This document shows positions 21,442-32,884 of a DNA stretch of 64,000 nucleotides, in pieces (position 1 is the first letter of the stretch; every line of letters begins with the position of its first letter). The translations under genes and the position numbers were made by a program. The stretch is from Adiantum capillus-veneris (Eukaryota; Streptophyta; Polypodiopsida; Polypodiales; Pteridaceae). The stretch covers positions 191,001-255,000 of the forward strand of contig CM043967.1 in the NCBI GenBank assembly GCA_014529385.2. Reading direction: 5' to 3'. The notes beneath the pieces are model-generated. The model did no database searches. It was not told the origin of the DNA and saw nothing but the letters and a program-made list of their open reading frames with translations.

Positions 21442-22621
21442 TGGCAAGCTATGTCAGGCATTTTTTGGATAAGCATGAAGTTACTAGGTCATGCAAAAAA
21501 GCTTGCCCACTAGCCTCATGTATTTATGTGTACATAGCCCTGCAAGTTTTGGAAGTGGCCTTGTAAAAATTCATGTACAAAGGTGTGATTTTTACCAAGA
21601 TTGAGTTCTGATGTTTTGGGTCATTTGAGACTCCAAAATATGGTATTTTAATAAGTATTTTCAGCCGTGCTTTATAGCTTGTGAATCGGACTTGTACATC
21701 ATGAGTTATGAGCATCCGAAGCGTGCGGTCTCAACTTAGAAGATGATTGCAGGTGCATGCGAGAAGGGAAACTAGGCCAACTTGGGGGTCTAAGATTAGA
21801 AATGCTGAAGTTTTATATTTTTGGAGATAGCCGAGGTGATGTGCTTCGAGCCGTGTGTTACGGTGCGTCATTCGATGACCGGAGCAGCAAGGTATGCCTC
21901 GGGGAAAATTGTCCGAGAAGTCCTCTCATGCTTTGGGAGAAGATGGGAATTTTTGGGGAAGTTGGGAAGCTTGTGGAGAGTTGCCATGTGGAAATGGAAT
22001 AATCCCACATGGGGGGGAGAAAGTGGAAATTGAAGGCTAATATAAGGGGGGGAGTGGGTACCCCCTAAGGGTGTATCAAACGAGCAAATGGAGCTCACTC
22101 GCCTAGCCCATGAGGGCTCATGGAATTTGGGGAGGAAAGGACGGCCATTTTGAGTCCCCCTTGCATGGACAGGTGCTTGGCCATTTTTTTGGTCCCCGGA
22201 CACTTGTCCCCACCCCATTCCTTGGTCAAATGGTCACCGATACCTCATTTTTTAGCCAAAAAAGGCCAAAATTGGACCAGTTAAAAGGTGCCCGAGGAGA
22301 GGATCATGTCGGCTAAGAGGAGAGAGAAAATCCTTTGGGATAAGAGTCAAAATAATCCCATTTTTAATAGCTGCAATTCCCTGCACATCTTTTTGGCTAA
22401 CAGAGACTAGCTTTTTGGGAGCTTTTGAGAGATACCCCAACTTCGAAAGCTTGTAACTCTCTCGTTTGTTGTCAGAATCAAGAATATGGATACTCTACGG
22501 AGGTCTACATGAAACAAGATTCATATTTATGGTCTTGATTTTCAGAAATTTTAATCATGGTTTGGGTTAGGGATGTTTCTCACCCGACTTTATAGGTGTT
22601 TGACATAAATTGTTTTCTACA
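21442..22621 (+). repeat. Ty3 element A 3' LTR (right end uncertain)
   Basis: Starts TGGCAAGCTATGTCAGGC after the PPT. It holds a TATA-like CTAATATAAGGGG at about 22038-22050 and ends at a plausible CTACA at 22621, giving ~1180 bp. No second LTR is available for comparison. The end coincides with a splice-acceptor-like TTGTTTTCTACAG, so the boundary between LTR and gene fragment is ambiguous. Confidence 0.55.
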
Positions 22622-22987
22622 GCTTTATGGTGTTTCGTTCTGATGGTTTGGTGTGTGCAAGGCTATAGAGGTTCTTGTTTTCCATCTTGTTTGCATGATA
22701 ACAAAGGTGATAAGTATTTTCATGATACTTGGAAGAAGTTGTGCAAGATATCTCCAAGGGCACCTAGGTACTCACTTCTGGAGGATCCAAATGTCAATTG
22801 TGTGGACGATGAGATATATATTATTGGTGACGTAGAAGATGAAAATTTGGCAGGATATATAAATATTACTCATGGTCTAAGTATGAGCCCAAATGTATGT
22901 TATACTTTTGATCCCAATTTTCCACCTTGGCATAAGAAGATCTTCTCGCAGAATATGAATTTACATGACATCACTCAAATCTCATGA
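22622..22987 (+). pseudogene. Exon-like ORF fragment, weak kelch-like pattern
   Basis: An open frame of about 120 codons without a convincing start reads YRGSCFPSCLHDNKGDKYF, DTWKKLCKISPRAPRYSL, NVNCVDDEIYIIGDVEDEN and NVCYTFDPNFPPWHKKIFSQ, ending TGA at 22985-22987. The spacing VDDEIYIIG ... CYTFDP ... W recalls one kelch repeat, but that is a resemblance only. TTTTCTACAG before it could be a 3' splice site. It could be a later exon of the gene at 15052-16466, with Ty3 element A in the intron, or an unrelated fragment. Confidence 0.35.
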
Positions 22988-23299
22988 GATAAAAAGTCCC
23001 TTATATGAAAGTTATTGATCATCTATTTGAAACCAACTCATTATTGAGTATGTATCACGATAAACGCCATGAGTTGTGATGGCATTACCATGTTATGCAA
23101 TTGATTTCATACAAAAATCTGTTCCTAAAGTAATATCCATAGAATTTCACAAGATTTTTTGAGCTAGCATAATAATGCTCTATTTCAAAGTTCATGTATC
23201 ATGTTAAACATAATCCATACAAAAATTTGTATCTCATTTTACATATATTATCAGAGTGTAAACTTATGGATTAGCAGTTTATATAATAGTTCATTTTGA
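22988..23299. other. Unassigned AT-rich DNA
   Basis: No ORF, repeat or motif recognised. Confidence 0.4.
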
Positions 23300-24556
23300 A
23301 TGCATTTTTTATTTTGTACTGTTAAGAATACCCCAATAGTGGATTCTGGATGTACCAAACCCATGTAAAACTTGTTAGAATAGCTAAACATTAAGTAAAG
23401 GATGCACTTTTCCATCCATACCTTGCTTAAAGTGTCTTGATGGTGGATCGAAAATTTCCTTGCTCCTCTCAAGGACTTTTTTAGATTGGACAAATGGCGG
23501 ATCTAGGATGCACCATATTTACACAATGTCTTTTGAATGGAAAAGTACTAGTTTATTGTTGAGTGCACCAACCACCCTTCCACAACTTGTTTGGAATGTT
23601 TGCTTTAAGATGCTACCACCTTCCAAGACTTGTTTAGAATGGCCAAATGGTAATTCTAAGTTTCACTCATTTGTCTTTTGGTTACTTAGAAGCACCAAGT
23701 TATGAGTATAAATTTCACCTTCCATTCTAATAGCTATTTAGAATGACCAAGTAGTGAACCTCATTTGCACATTTCCTTTAAAATGTGTTTCAAATCATGA
23801 ATTCATGGTATATGAAGCATCTTGCCTTCCAAAACTTGTTAAGAATGGGTTTCTCCACTAGTATGGATACATTTCCTTGCCCTATCTTGACATCACAATG
23901 AGTGGAATCTTCATTGGTTCTACACACACAACTAACACAAAAAAATTCATTGTCAAGTACCATGTGCACTTTGTTTTGCAGATTCGAAGTCCATCCTAAA
24001 ACTGAAACAAGGTTAGAAAAATTGAAGCTTAAAACAACAATGGACAGTGGACTATAGGTTAGACAAGTGATGGAGATTGACACCAAATAATCCATGATAC
24101 TTTAGGTTGAACACAAGTGGTGGAGATTGAGACTAAATAACCCATGATACTTGTGGTTAGGCATACAATGAAGCTTGAGAGCAATGAATCATTGACACTA
24201 GGGATGATATACTAAAGATAAGATAGAAGCTTGTGGCCATGCAGTGTGTCTATCTCTACTTTTATGATTCAATGGAGCCTATCTTGGACGAGTGGCAAAA
24301 CTAGTGACTCTCTACACTTGAATGGGACATAGCTTGGACAAGTGGAGATTCTATGGATCTCCATGCTTCAATAGAGCATATATATGGTAAGTGATGGATC
24401 TTATGGTCCCCTATGCTTGAATGGAGCATAGCTTGGACAATTGGTGGACCTTATAGCTCTCTATGCTTCAATAGACCATAGATTGAACAAGTGGTGGACC
24501 TTGTAGATCTCTATGGTCAACTATAGATTAGCTTGGATAAGTGGTGGACCTTGTGG
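23300..24556. repeat. Diverged minisatellite, left part
   Basis: Degenerate monomers, such as TAGAATGGCCAAATGGTAA at 23635 and TTAGAATGACCAAGTAGTG at 23739, pass into a second family from about 24230. There the unit is near 60 bp: TTGGACAAGTGGTGGACC followed by CTCTATGCTTGAATGGAGC (e.g. 24433 and 24493). The shared core [GC]ACAAGTGGTGGA links it to the satellite at 6093-14790. It is broken at 24561/24562 by the chromovirus and resumes at 30644. Confidence 0.75.
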
Positions 24557-24561
24557 TTGTA

Positions 24562-24798
24562 TGTCATAATAATCAATATATAATTCTCCTAAATGATTTT
24601 CTCATGTTAAGCTGATCATTTAATAGGGGGAAGTGCCAGGGGAGAAGAAGCTAGCATATTGGTTAAGCTAGCAGACCGGCCACTGTAGGGATCCAAAAGG
24701 GGGGCCATCTGCAAAAGATCCATGTGCAACAATAGGCTCAAAAGACCCTAAGGTTCAGCCCATTAAGACTTCCAAAATGCTAAGGTTCCAAAATTCAA
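24562..24798 (+). repeat. Chromovirus 5' LTR remnant
   Basis: Aligns with 29040-29298 (the 3' copy has an extra ~20 bp repeat of AGGGATCCAAA), then diverges after AAATTCAA. The 3' copy continues as LTR whereas this copy continues as gag. Confidence 0.9.
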
Positions 24799-26099
24799 TA
24801 AACACTAGGGAATCCATCCACAAATACGTAGACAAGTTTTGGGACCTACAACTTAAAGCCATTGTCTTCAAAAAGTTCGATTTTGGAGAGAAAAAGCAAC
24901 AATTTTGTGCGGGCTTAACCGAAGAAATGGCAGAGTATGTTAACTCCCAAAGGCCACGTACCATATCGGCGGTAATACACCATACTATGGTGGCCTCTCG
25001 AATCAATTTCCAAATGGGGGCTAAAAGAAATAATAAGCCCACGGAAAACAAGGGTTCCAACGAGCCTAAGGGGAAGGAAAATGTCCAAAAGTCTCCTAAG
25101 GGAAACTCCAAAAAAGCTAAAGAGAAGGGAGTTTACAAAGGTAAACACAAACTCTCTCCTGAAGAGGTTGAGCGTTATCTCAAGGATAACCGATGTTTCA
25201 AGTGCGGCGAACATGGGCATGTGTATCACGCTTGTCCCCAAAAGAACAACCGCCAAGATCCTCCTAGAGCTACCTTGGTTGAAATCCAAGAGGAGGAGAC
25301 TCACCAGACTCACCACAAAGGATCTCCTCTATGCCATGCTTGGGGAAAGGTAAGAGAACATGATGCTTTTATTCTCTTTGACCCTGGTTCTACTCACAAT
25401 TTTATATGTAGAGAGTTGGCCACCAAGCTAGGCATACAAGCCTACAAGATGGGAGATGTCCTACCCGCAGAAAGTGCTTTCAAGGGGCAAGAAGCTTCAG
25501 TCACTCCCTTAATCGGGAAATTGAGGCTTCATGTCCAAAGCTATGTGGACAAAGAGGACTTCTTTATCTCTCCTCTCAAGCATGAGGATGTAATCCTAGG
25601 GGCACCATGGTTTGATCGACTGGCTGCCAATGTTAAATTCCCTGAAAGGAGAATCTCCTTTAAGTTCAGGGAAAAAGACATGTATATAGATGCTAAGGAA
25701 ATGGGTAACACTATCCCCATTGTACATACACCAGCTTTCAACAAGTCAATAAAGAGCTCTATTTCCGTGTACATGATTTTTGTTAAAGATTCTCAAAATG
25801 AACCTAATGCTTTAGCAAAAGAAAATAAAAGCAACCAAAAGGAATTAGAGTTATCCAATTTTCTCAAGGGGTTTCAAGATGTTTTTATTGACGACATCCC
25901 TTGTGAGCTACCTCCTAAACGAGGTAATGATGACCATGCAATTGAACTTCTTCCTGAAAGTTCATCGCCTAACAAACCTCATTATAGAGTTTCTCAAGCT
26001 CAACAAGAGGAGATTATGCGGCAAGTGCATGAGTTAGTTGAGAAGGGCATGGTTAGGCCTAGCTCATCTCCATTTTTCTCACTTGTGCTATTAGTGTAA
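24799..26099 (+). CDS. Chromovirus gag and protease (N-terminally truncated)
   Basis: The frame begins inside gag (SIHKYVDKFWDLQLKAIVFK, FCAGLTEEMAEYVNSQRP), then a Lys-rich linker and zinc knuckle CFKCGEHGHVYHAC (~25195-25240). The protease active site reads FDPGSTHNF at about 25377, with Pro where Ser or Thr is usual. EDVILGAPWFDRL is the second half. The start of RT is reached (ELVEKGMVRPSSSPF). The frame ends at TAA 26097-26099, in VLLVxKKD, a single nonsense change before the RT segment. Without a gag start or promoter it is not expressed as such. Confidence 0.88.
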
Positions 26100-28685
26100 A
26101 AGAAAGACAGCACATATCGTATGTGTGTCGACTATAGAGCACTAAATAGGATCACTATCAAGAATAGGTTTCCCGTTCCACGGGTAGAAGACCTATTTGA
26201 TAAGCTACAAGGATCAACCTACTTCAGTAGGATTTACCTAAAAAGTGGCTATCATCAAATAAGGATAGTTGATCAAGACATTGTAAAGACCGCATTTCGC
26301 ACCACATTTGGTCTTTACGAATACATTGTCATGCCTTTTGGCTTGACCAATGCACTAGCCACATTCAACCGCTTGGTGGAGAAGCTGTTCAGGCCTCATC
26401 GAACCTTCACTGGAGTGTTCTTTGATGATATTATCATCTACTCTAATTCATTAGATGAGCACAAGCAACACCTCCAGGTAATATTTCAAGTTTTAAGAGA
26501 GAATAAACTTTATGTTAATCAAAAGAAAAGTGAATTTTTCTTGCAAGAGATTCAGTATTTAGGTCACATTATCTCTCAAGATGGCATCCAAATGGATCCA
26601 TCAAAGTTAGAGGTAATAAAAGGATGGCCTAAACCAAATAATCTTCATGAACTAAGAATCTTTATAGGTATGTGTGCATACTATAGACGCTTCATAGAAA
26701 AGTTCTCACAAATTGCGGAACCATTACATGACCTAACAAAGAAAAACGTTAGGTATACATGGTCTTCTAAGGAGAACAATGCTTTCGAAAAGCTTATCTC
26801 TCAACCTGTGCTTACACTACCGGATCTCTCAAAACCATTTGAGGTCCAATGTGATGCTTGTGGTGATTGCCTTGGAGCTGTTTTGCTCCAAGAAGGGCAC
26901 GCCATAGGCTATGAAAGTCGAAGGCTCGACCCTGTTGAGCAAGCTCTAGGCATATATGAAAAGGAACTCCTTGCAGTTCTACATTCCTTAGACTCATGGA
27001 AGCACTATTTATTGGGGACTCCTTTCATTCTACGAACGGATCACCAAAGTCTTAGGTACTTCATGACGCAGACCAAGCTCTCCAACAAACAAATGAGGTG
27101 GGAAAATTTACTTTTGCAATTTCATTTTCATATTGCTCACATTGCTAGCAAGAATAATCAAGTAGCTGATGCACTCTCAAGATGGCCGAGAGTGAATGCG
27201 GTTTCCATAGCAACTCACAATGATCTATCTTCAATCATAGATGAGTATGCTATTGATCCCGATTTTAGAGATGTGATTTCAGACCTTGCATTAGGGAAGA
27301 AAGAAGAACCATTTACTTTACAAGATGGTTATCTTCTCCATGGCAATAGACTATGTGTTACTAACTCACTACGTGAGAAAGTAATGTATGAATCTCATGC
27401 TCCACCTTATGCGGGGCATAGAGGGATTCAGTCTACCTTAAAGGGAATTGAAACATATTTCTATTGGCCTACAATGAAAGTGAACATACAAGAGTATGTT
27501 TCTAAATGTGTGGTATGCCAAAATACAAAATTTGATAGAGGGAAGAAACTTGGATTGCTTCAACTCTTGCCAATCCGTAATTCACCATGGGAGAGCATAT
27601 CCATGGATTTAATCTTTGGATTGCCTAAGTCTATCCATGGGAATACGGGAATATGGACGATAGTAGACAGGTTCACTAAACAAGCTCATTTTATACCTGC
27701 CAAAAAGACTATCAAAGCCCATCAAATGGCAACCCTCTTCATTTCAGAAATTTTCAAGTACCATGGCTTGCCAATGTCCATAGTGTCGGATAGAGATCCT
27801 AGAATGACCAGTAATTTTTGGAAGGGTCTCTTTGAGAATTTAGGGACAAGGCTAAACTTATCTTCGGCCTATCATCCACAAACGGATGGCCAAAGTGAAA
27901 TAGCTAACCTAACAATTCTCGATCTACTAAAATCCTATGTAACGAAATTAGATCAAAGATCCCAATGGGAGAAGTACTTACCCTTAGTGGAGTATGCTTA
28001 CAATAACACTGTACATACTTCCACGGGAAAAGCACCTTTCGAGGTAATTGAGGGAAGATCAAAAATTCCCTTGCTACTTAAGGTACATGGGAAGATCTTC
28101 GCTGCAGATGAGTATAGCCGAGACCTACAAGAATCTTTTCAAAATATTAAGGATGCTATCTCTATCTCACAACAAAGGCAAAAGGCTGCTGCTGACAAGC
28201 ACAGAAGAGCCCAAGCCTTTAAAGAAAATGATTGGGTCTTATTAAAATTCCCCAAGGCTCGATTAAGGCACACGACGGGCAAGAATCCTACGGGACACCA
28301 AAAGTACTATGCTAAACTAGCAAAAAGGTACTATGGTCCCTTCCAGATTCTTAGGCCAATCAATGAGATGGCCTATCAACTGAAGTTTCCCAATCATTGG
28401 CTCATACACAATGCTTTCCATGTGAGCATATTAAAGCCTTACAAAGGAGAGACACCTCAAGAACCAACTATTGAAGACCCACCGGAGATCGAGGACCAAG
28501 AGGAGGTGCTGCAGCCCGAGTCCATTCTCCGACATGAAGACAAGGTACAAAGAGGCGGTAAGACTATCCGATGATATCTTATTAAGTTTAAGAATTATCC
28601 TTTTGAAGATGCTAGATGGATGCAAGGCATACAATTAAAGGATAACCTAAACCTTGTCAATGCTTACAATGCTTCCCAAGAGTAA
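26100..28685 (+). pseudogene. Chromovirus RT, RNase H, integrase and chromodomain
   Basis: An open frame of 817 codons contains RT (CVDYRALNRITIKNRFPVP, MPFGLTNALATF, catalytic box VFFDDIIIYS), RNase H (FEVQCDACGDCLGAVLLQ, YEKELLAVLHSLDSWKHYL, LRTDHQSLRYF, NNQVADALSR) and integrase. Integrase shows a zinc finger (SHAPPYAGHRG, CVVCQNTK) and the DDE positions SMDLIFGLP, VSDRDPRMTSNFW and PQTDGQSEIANLT. The C-terminus reads PESILRHEDKVQRGGKTIR, then TGA at 28572-28574, then YLIKFKNYPFEDARW to TAA at 28683-28685. That is a chromodomain cut by one stop. In active relatives this domain directs integration to heterochromatin. Confidence 0.93.
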
Positions 28686-29025
28686 GCAAATGTACAAAAT
28701 GTTAAAAATGAACAAAGTTTTTGTCTTATAAGACTCTCTTTTTCTTTATTGTGCACAAAAATGAAGTAGTATGCATGCTTAGATCAAGTTTGCGGAGACG
28801 ACGTCTCCCAAACACCAAGTAGAGCTTGTCACTCTACTATGGAATATTGATAGGACTAATGTGCAGACATTCTTGCGGCAGCGTCATGCTCTCAAGCACC
28901 AAATGGACTAGCCATCCATTGTGGAATGATGTCGTAGGTAACATAGGGATCCTCTACCCGCTAAGAAAAGGACTCATGAATATGCTTTATCTTCTCTACA
29001 CCATAGTGGAGGACGACTATGATTT

Positions 29026-29039
29026 CAAGAGAGAGGTAA
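29026..29039 (+). other. Chromovirus polypurine tract
   Basis: AAGAGAGAGGTAA directly precedes the TG of the 3' LTR. Confidence 0.7.
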
Positions 29040-30643
29040 TGTCATAATAATCAATATCTAATTCTCCTAAATGATTTTCTCATGTTAAACTGATCATTTA
29101 ATATGGGGAAGTGCTAGGGGAGAAAAAGCTAGAATATTGGTTAAGCTGGCAGACCGGCCACTGTAGGGATCCAAAGGAGGGAAAATAGGGATCCAAAAGA
29201 GGGTCCATCTGCAAAAGAGCCATGTGCAGCAATGGGCTCAAAAGACCCTAAGGTTCAGCCCATTAATACTTCCAAAATTCTAAGGTTCTAAAATTCAAAG
29301 GTTGTGTTCAATTGTCAACCATGGGGGAATTCGATGCTTTGTGTGTGTCAAAAAAGTCTTTACAATCCCTACTTAGGAGGGGGCGAGCCTTGCTTGTAGG
29401 GGATGAGAGAGAAAGACACACACACACACACACACACTCACACAAGCTCCCTTTACACAAAGGGAATGAGGGACACATGTCAGCTCCCTAGGCCAGATGC
29501 CCACAAGGTGTACCCAATTCCTATTGGATGGCCTTGGAGGTGGACCAATGAGAATTAAGCTAGAGTAAATCTAGTTTAATTAATTTAAAAACACTTAATA
29601 AAAGAACCAATGAGAATTAAGTCCTCTAGAAGACTATTGACAGTCTCCCAAGGGGTCCAATGAGCATTCAGCAGCCCAATGGCTTGCCTAATTCCTATTG
29701 GCCAGAAGGCAAAGGGGTCCAATGAAAGTTTAGTTGAATTATTAAATTACCTAAAGCTCTCACAAAAGGGGAAAGGGGGACACATGCCAGAAGGCTATCA
29801 CTTGTACTGCTTAATTACCATTGGCTAGGCTTGGGGAAGTCCAATGAGAGTAGAGCATGAGCAAATAGAAAGAGGGGTCGACCAAGAGAGAGAGGGGGCT
29901 GATTTTTGCAAGGCATTATCACTCACACACACACACTCACACAATCTCATGTGTGAAGTAAAGAAGACTCTCTCTCCTTCTCAAGCTTTAATGGAAAGCT
30001 TACCACCTACTCCAAGCTTGTGAGAAGGGAGGCCTACACCAACAACTCTTGGCTTTGTGATGCAAATCCAACCAAGAGCCAAGCTTCAATGCATGCTCAT
30101 CTCCTCTACCAAGCTAATTACTAAGCTAAGCTATGCTAATATGGGTGATTATGTGAGGAGATGTACATCTTTCTCGTAAGACTACTCCTTCTTCCTCTCA
30201 ATCTACTCTCATACCCTGCTAGCTCTCACCGTCTTCGAAGGTGTGTGAGGTCTTGGGTCTGAGACTCGGGAGAATTGATGTTGTGTTTGATAAGTATTTT
30301 TCTTAGTGCATGAAGCTTTCATCTTCATTGCACTAGCTAGTCTTGAAGGAACACAAAGAATTGTATTGTACAATGTCTCTCTTGATGGGAGAAACCATAA
30401 TACAAAGCCTTTTGGAGGGGGGACCGGCTCCATGTAAATCCGGTCCTCAATTGTTGTCAATAGCTTAATTTCTCTCTCTTTTGAAAGTATTGTTCATGCT
30501 ATCTAACTAGGGGTTATGCTTTTTGTTTCTCTCTCCACCCAAGCACTCTTGTAATTCTCATTAGGAATCTATTCTAATGAAATTCCCACTATGTTCATGC
30601 TAATTTCCGCTACACACGAGTTTTTAGGGCATTGAATGTTACA
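29040..30643 (+). repeat. Chromovirus 3' LTR (1604 bp)
   Basis: Starts TGTCATAATAATC and ends TTACA before TTGTA. It contains (CA)n tracts near 29415-29440 and 29930-29945 and several repeats of CCAATGAGA[AG]T with CCTATTGG-like sequences (29520-29840). The first 260 bp match the 5' remnant. Confidence 0.9.
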
Positions 30644-31290
30644 TTGTATATGCTTCAATAGGGCATAGTTTGGACAAGTGGTAAACCTTATGGTCCTCTA
30701 CGATTGAATGGAGCATAGCTTGGACACATGGTGGAACTTATGGCTCTATATGTTTCAATAGAGCTTAGATTGGTGAACATTGTGTCTCTCTATGATTGAA
30801 TAGAGTAGAGCTTGGACGAGTGGTAGAACTCATGAATCTCTATGCCTGAGTAAATCATAGATTGGACAAGTGGTGGTGACTATATGGTTCTATATGCTTG
30901 AATGGATCATAGCTTGGAAAAGTGGTAGACCTTATTCTTGAATGATCCTCTATGTTTGAATGGAGCATAGCTTGGACAAGTGGTAGAAATTATGGTTCTC
31001 TATGCTTCAGTAGAGCCTAAATTTAGTGGTGGACCTTGTGGCTCTCTATGCTAGAATGGAGCTTTGCTTGGACACGTGGTGGACCTTGTGGCTACCTATG
31101 GTAGAATGGAGCATAGCTTGAACAAGTGTTGGATTTAATGGATCTCTATGCTTCACTAGAGCATAAATTTGACAACTGGTAGACCTTATAGTCCTCTATG
31201 CTTTAATGGAGAATAGCTTAGACAAGTGGTGGAACTTATGGATCTATGTCTTTCAATAGAGCAGAGATTGGACATGTGGTAAATATTATT
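30644..31290. repeat. Minisatellite, ~60 bp unit
   Basis: Repeats of GCTTGGACAAGTGGTGGACC plus TATGGCTCTCTATGCTTGA and ATGGAGCATA are spaced about 50-60 bp apart. It is the continuation of 24230-24556 on the other side of the chromovirus. Confidence 0.85.
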
Positions 31291-31965
31291 TTGTATTTCA
31301 TATAAGTTGTATCAATAGAAGACCTCTTTTTTATACTCATTCAATAAAAATATTCATTGAACAATGTTGTTGTCATATTAGCATGGAGACTCATACAAGA
31401 ATATGCCATGTTGGTGTGATACTGGCATGGGAATTCATATGCATGTATTCATGCACAAATAAAAAATTTCTTATCTAAATCAATTAATTTTGAAAAATAT
31501 GCAGCATAACCCATTCATTTAGAACATAATGTCAAAATCGCAACTCTTCATCATAAAATCTATTATTGACATTGAAATTTTCTTTATAGCAACTGGTGTT
31601 TTCTTGTAAATACACATAGAATAGCATTGACACAAGTAACATGAAATTGATTAAATAGTTTAGAATGGCCAAGTGGTGGATCTAAAAACCCCTTTTTTAT
31701 AGAATGTATAAAATTAGGATGAATTAACATAAGTATAGCTGAATACCTAAATGTCTTATCCTCATGAACATGTTCTAAAGAATATATCTATGTGCATAAA
31801 GTGGCGTATCACATGGTATTGTAGAATGTAATATATGTGATCTTGAAACTTCTTGGTGTAGTTCAAGAAATATCTAAAAACGAAAAGTGAAAGCGATATC
31901 TTAAACAAAACTAAATTTTTTTGTTTGTTAATGGTCAAATTACCTATATTCATAAGAATTGAAAG
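31291..31965. other. AT-rich DNA with one stray satellite core
   Basis: No coding sequence recognised. A single TAGAATGGCCAAGTGGTGG at about 31660 shows that the 223 bp satellite family also reaches here. Confidence 0.5.
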
Positions 31966-32044
31966 TGATCATTAGTCTTGGGAATGGGGTTTTTCTCACT
32001 GGAAACCTTATTTAGAAAAACCCTATTCCCAAGACTAATGATCA
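31966..32044. repeat. Near-perfect hairpin, 31 bp arms
   Basis: TGATCATTAGTCTTGGGAAT... (31966-31996) is the reverse complement of 32014-32044 with one mismatch. The loop is 17 bases. Target duplications are not obvious. Confidence 0.85.
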
Positions 32045-32079
32045 ACTTAGAAATATATATAGGTACTCATTTTAACATA

Positions 32080-32460
32080 TCACTTTGAGTGTAGCTTGGA
32101 AAATAAGTTGACTTTGTATTCCTCCATAGGTTAAGGGAACCTATCTTGGACAAGTGGTGGGATTTATATTCCTCCAAGGGAGCCTAGCTTAGATAAGTGC
32201 ACCATGAAACCAACACTCTTATGATGCAACCAATCATATGATAAATGTTTTATGTATGCTTGATGCCTCAAATGAAGAAATCCTAGATTAGCAGTGGACT
32301 TTGCTTGGATGAGTTTGAACGTCATATAAAAGTAGGTTGTTTTCCTCAATTTGGGTCCTAGCTTGGACAAGTGGTGGACCTTCAATAAGGTTAGGTACTC
32401 ATTTTGAGCTTAGTTTGGATAAGTGGTGGGCCTTGAAAATTCACCTTGAGATAAATCATA
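32080..32460. repeat. Minisatellite, right remnant
   Basis: Scattered units with TTGGACAAGTGGTGG occur at about 32150, 32355 and 32415, spaced irregularly and decayed. Confidence 0.65.
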
Positions 32461-32862
32461 GGTAGGACAATAAGGTATACACAAGATAATAACCGGAATG
32501 CACTAGTATTTTAATGGTTCAATTGACTAAATCCATGAAATTTCATGTCCAATTTTACTCTCAATGTGTAATCTACGTGTATAAATTGGAATAAGACCTT
32601 AAGCAAATTAACATCTTTGACCAAGATCTCATTACTTTATACGTGATATGGTGAAAGTTGTCTAACCTAGGAATTGGGATTTTCCCACTTTACCTAATAT
32701 AGTCTTCTAATTCTGTTTCCACACTATGATCTCGGTGAAAAATGACTCCAATTAGCACTTTATAAGTCCAAATCACTCCAAATTTGAACTAGGGTCTTAA
32801 CATACCATGTTCCACTCTATGATCTTGTCAAAACCTGAAAAAAATATGTTTTTTGATGCAAT

Positions 32863-32884
32863 GATAATAATCATGATTATTATC
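32863..32884. repeat. 22 bp perfect palindrome, copy 1
   Basis: GATAATAATCA followed immediately by its reverse complement, then TAC. Copy 2 is 288 bp downstream. Confidence 0.95.

Larger units (their letters stand above)
16570..22621 (+). mobile_element. Ty3 element A: 5'-truncated Ty3/gypsy element with dual RNase H
   Basis: The order is gag (C-terminal half), protease, RT, RNase H, a second plant/archaeal-type RNase H, integrase, PPT and one LTR. The 5' LTR, PBS and N-terminal half of gag are absent. A second RNase H after a degenerate first one is characteristic of the plant Tat lineage. Frames contain many stops. Element B at 36420-43675 (-) is the closest relative in the window (shared GGDM[FY]PLP, YxDGGAQxCVIT and DNFCVYS). 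The right boundary at 22621 is inferred from a ...CTACA end and is uncertain. Confidence 0.82.
24562..30643 (+). mobile_element. Chromovirus (Ty3/gypsy) with deleted 5' end
   Basis: Starts TGTCATAATAATC and ends GTTACA, flanked by TTGTA at 24557-24561 and 30644-30648, a perfect 5 bp duplication. Joining the flanks restores a minisatellite unit. Order: 5' LTR remnant, gag, protease, RT, RNase H, integrase, chromodomain, PPT, 3' LTR. The 5' LTR breaks off after 237 of ~1600 bp and runs straight into gag, so most of the LTR, the PBS and the gag start were deleted. Only two internal stops are seen, so the deletion rather than coding decay silenced it. Confidence 0.94.
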
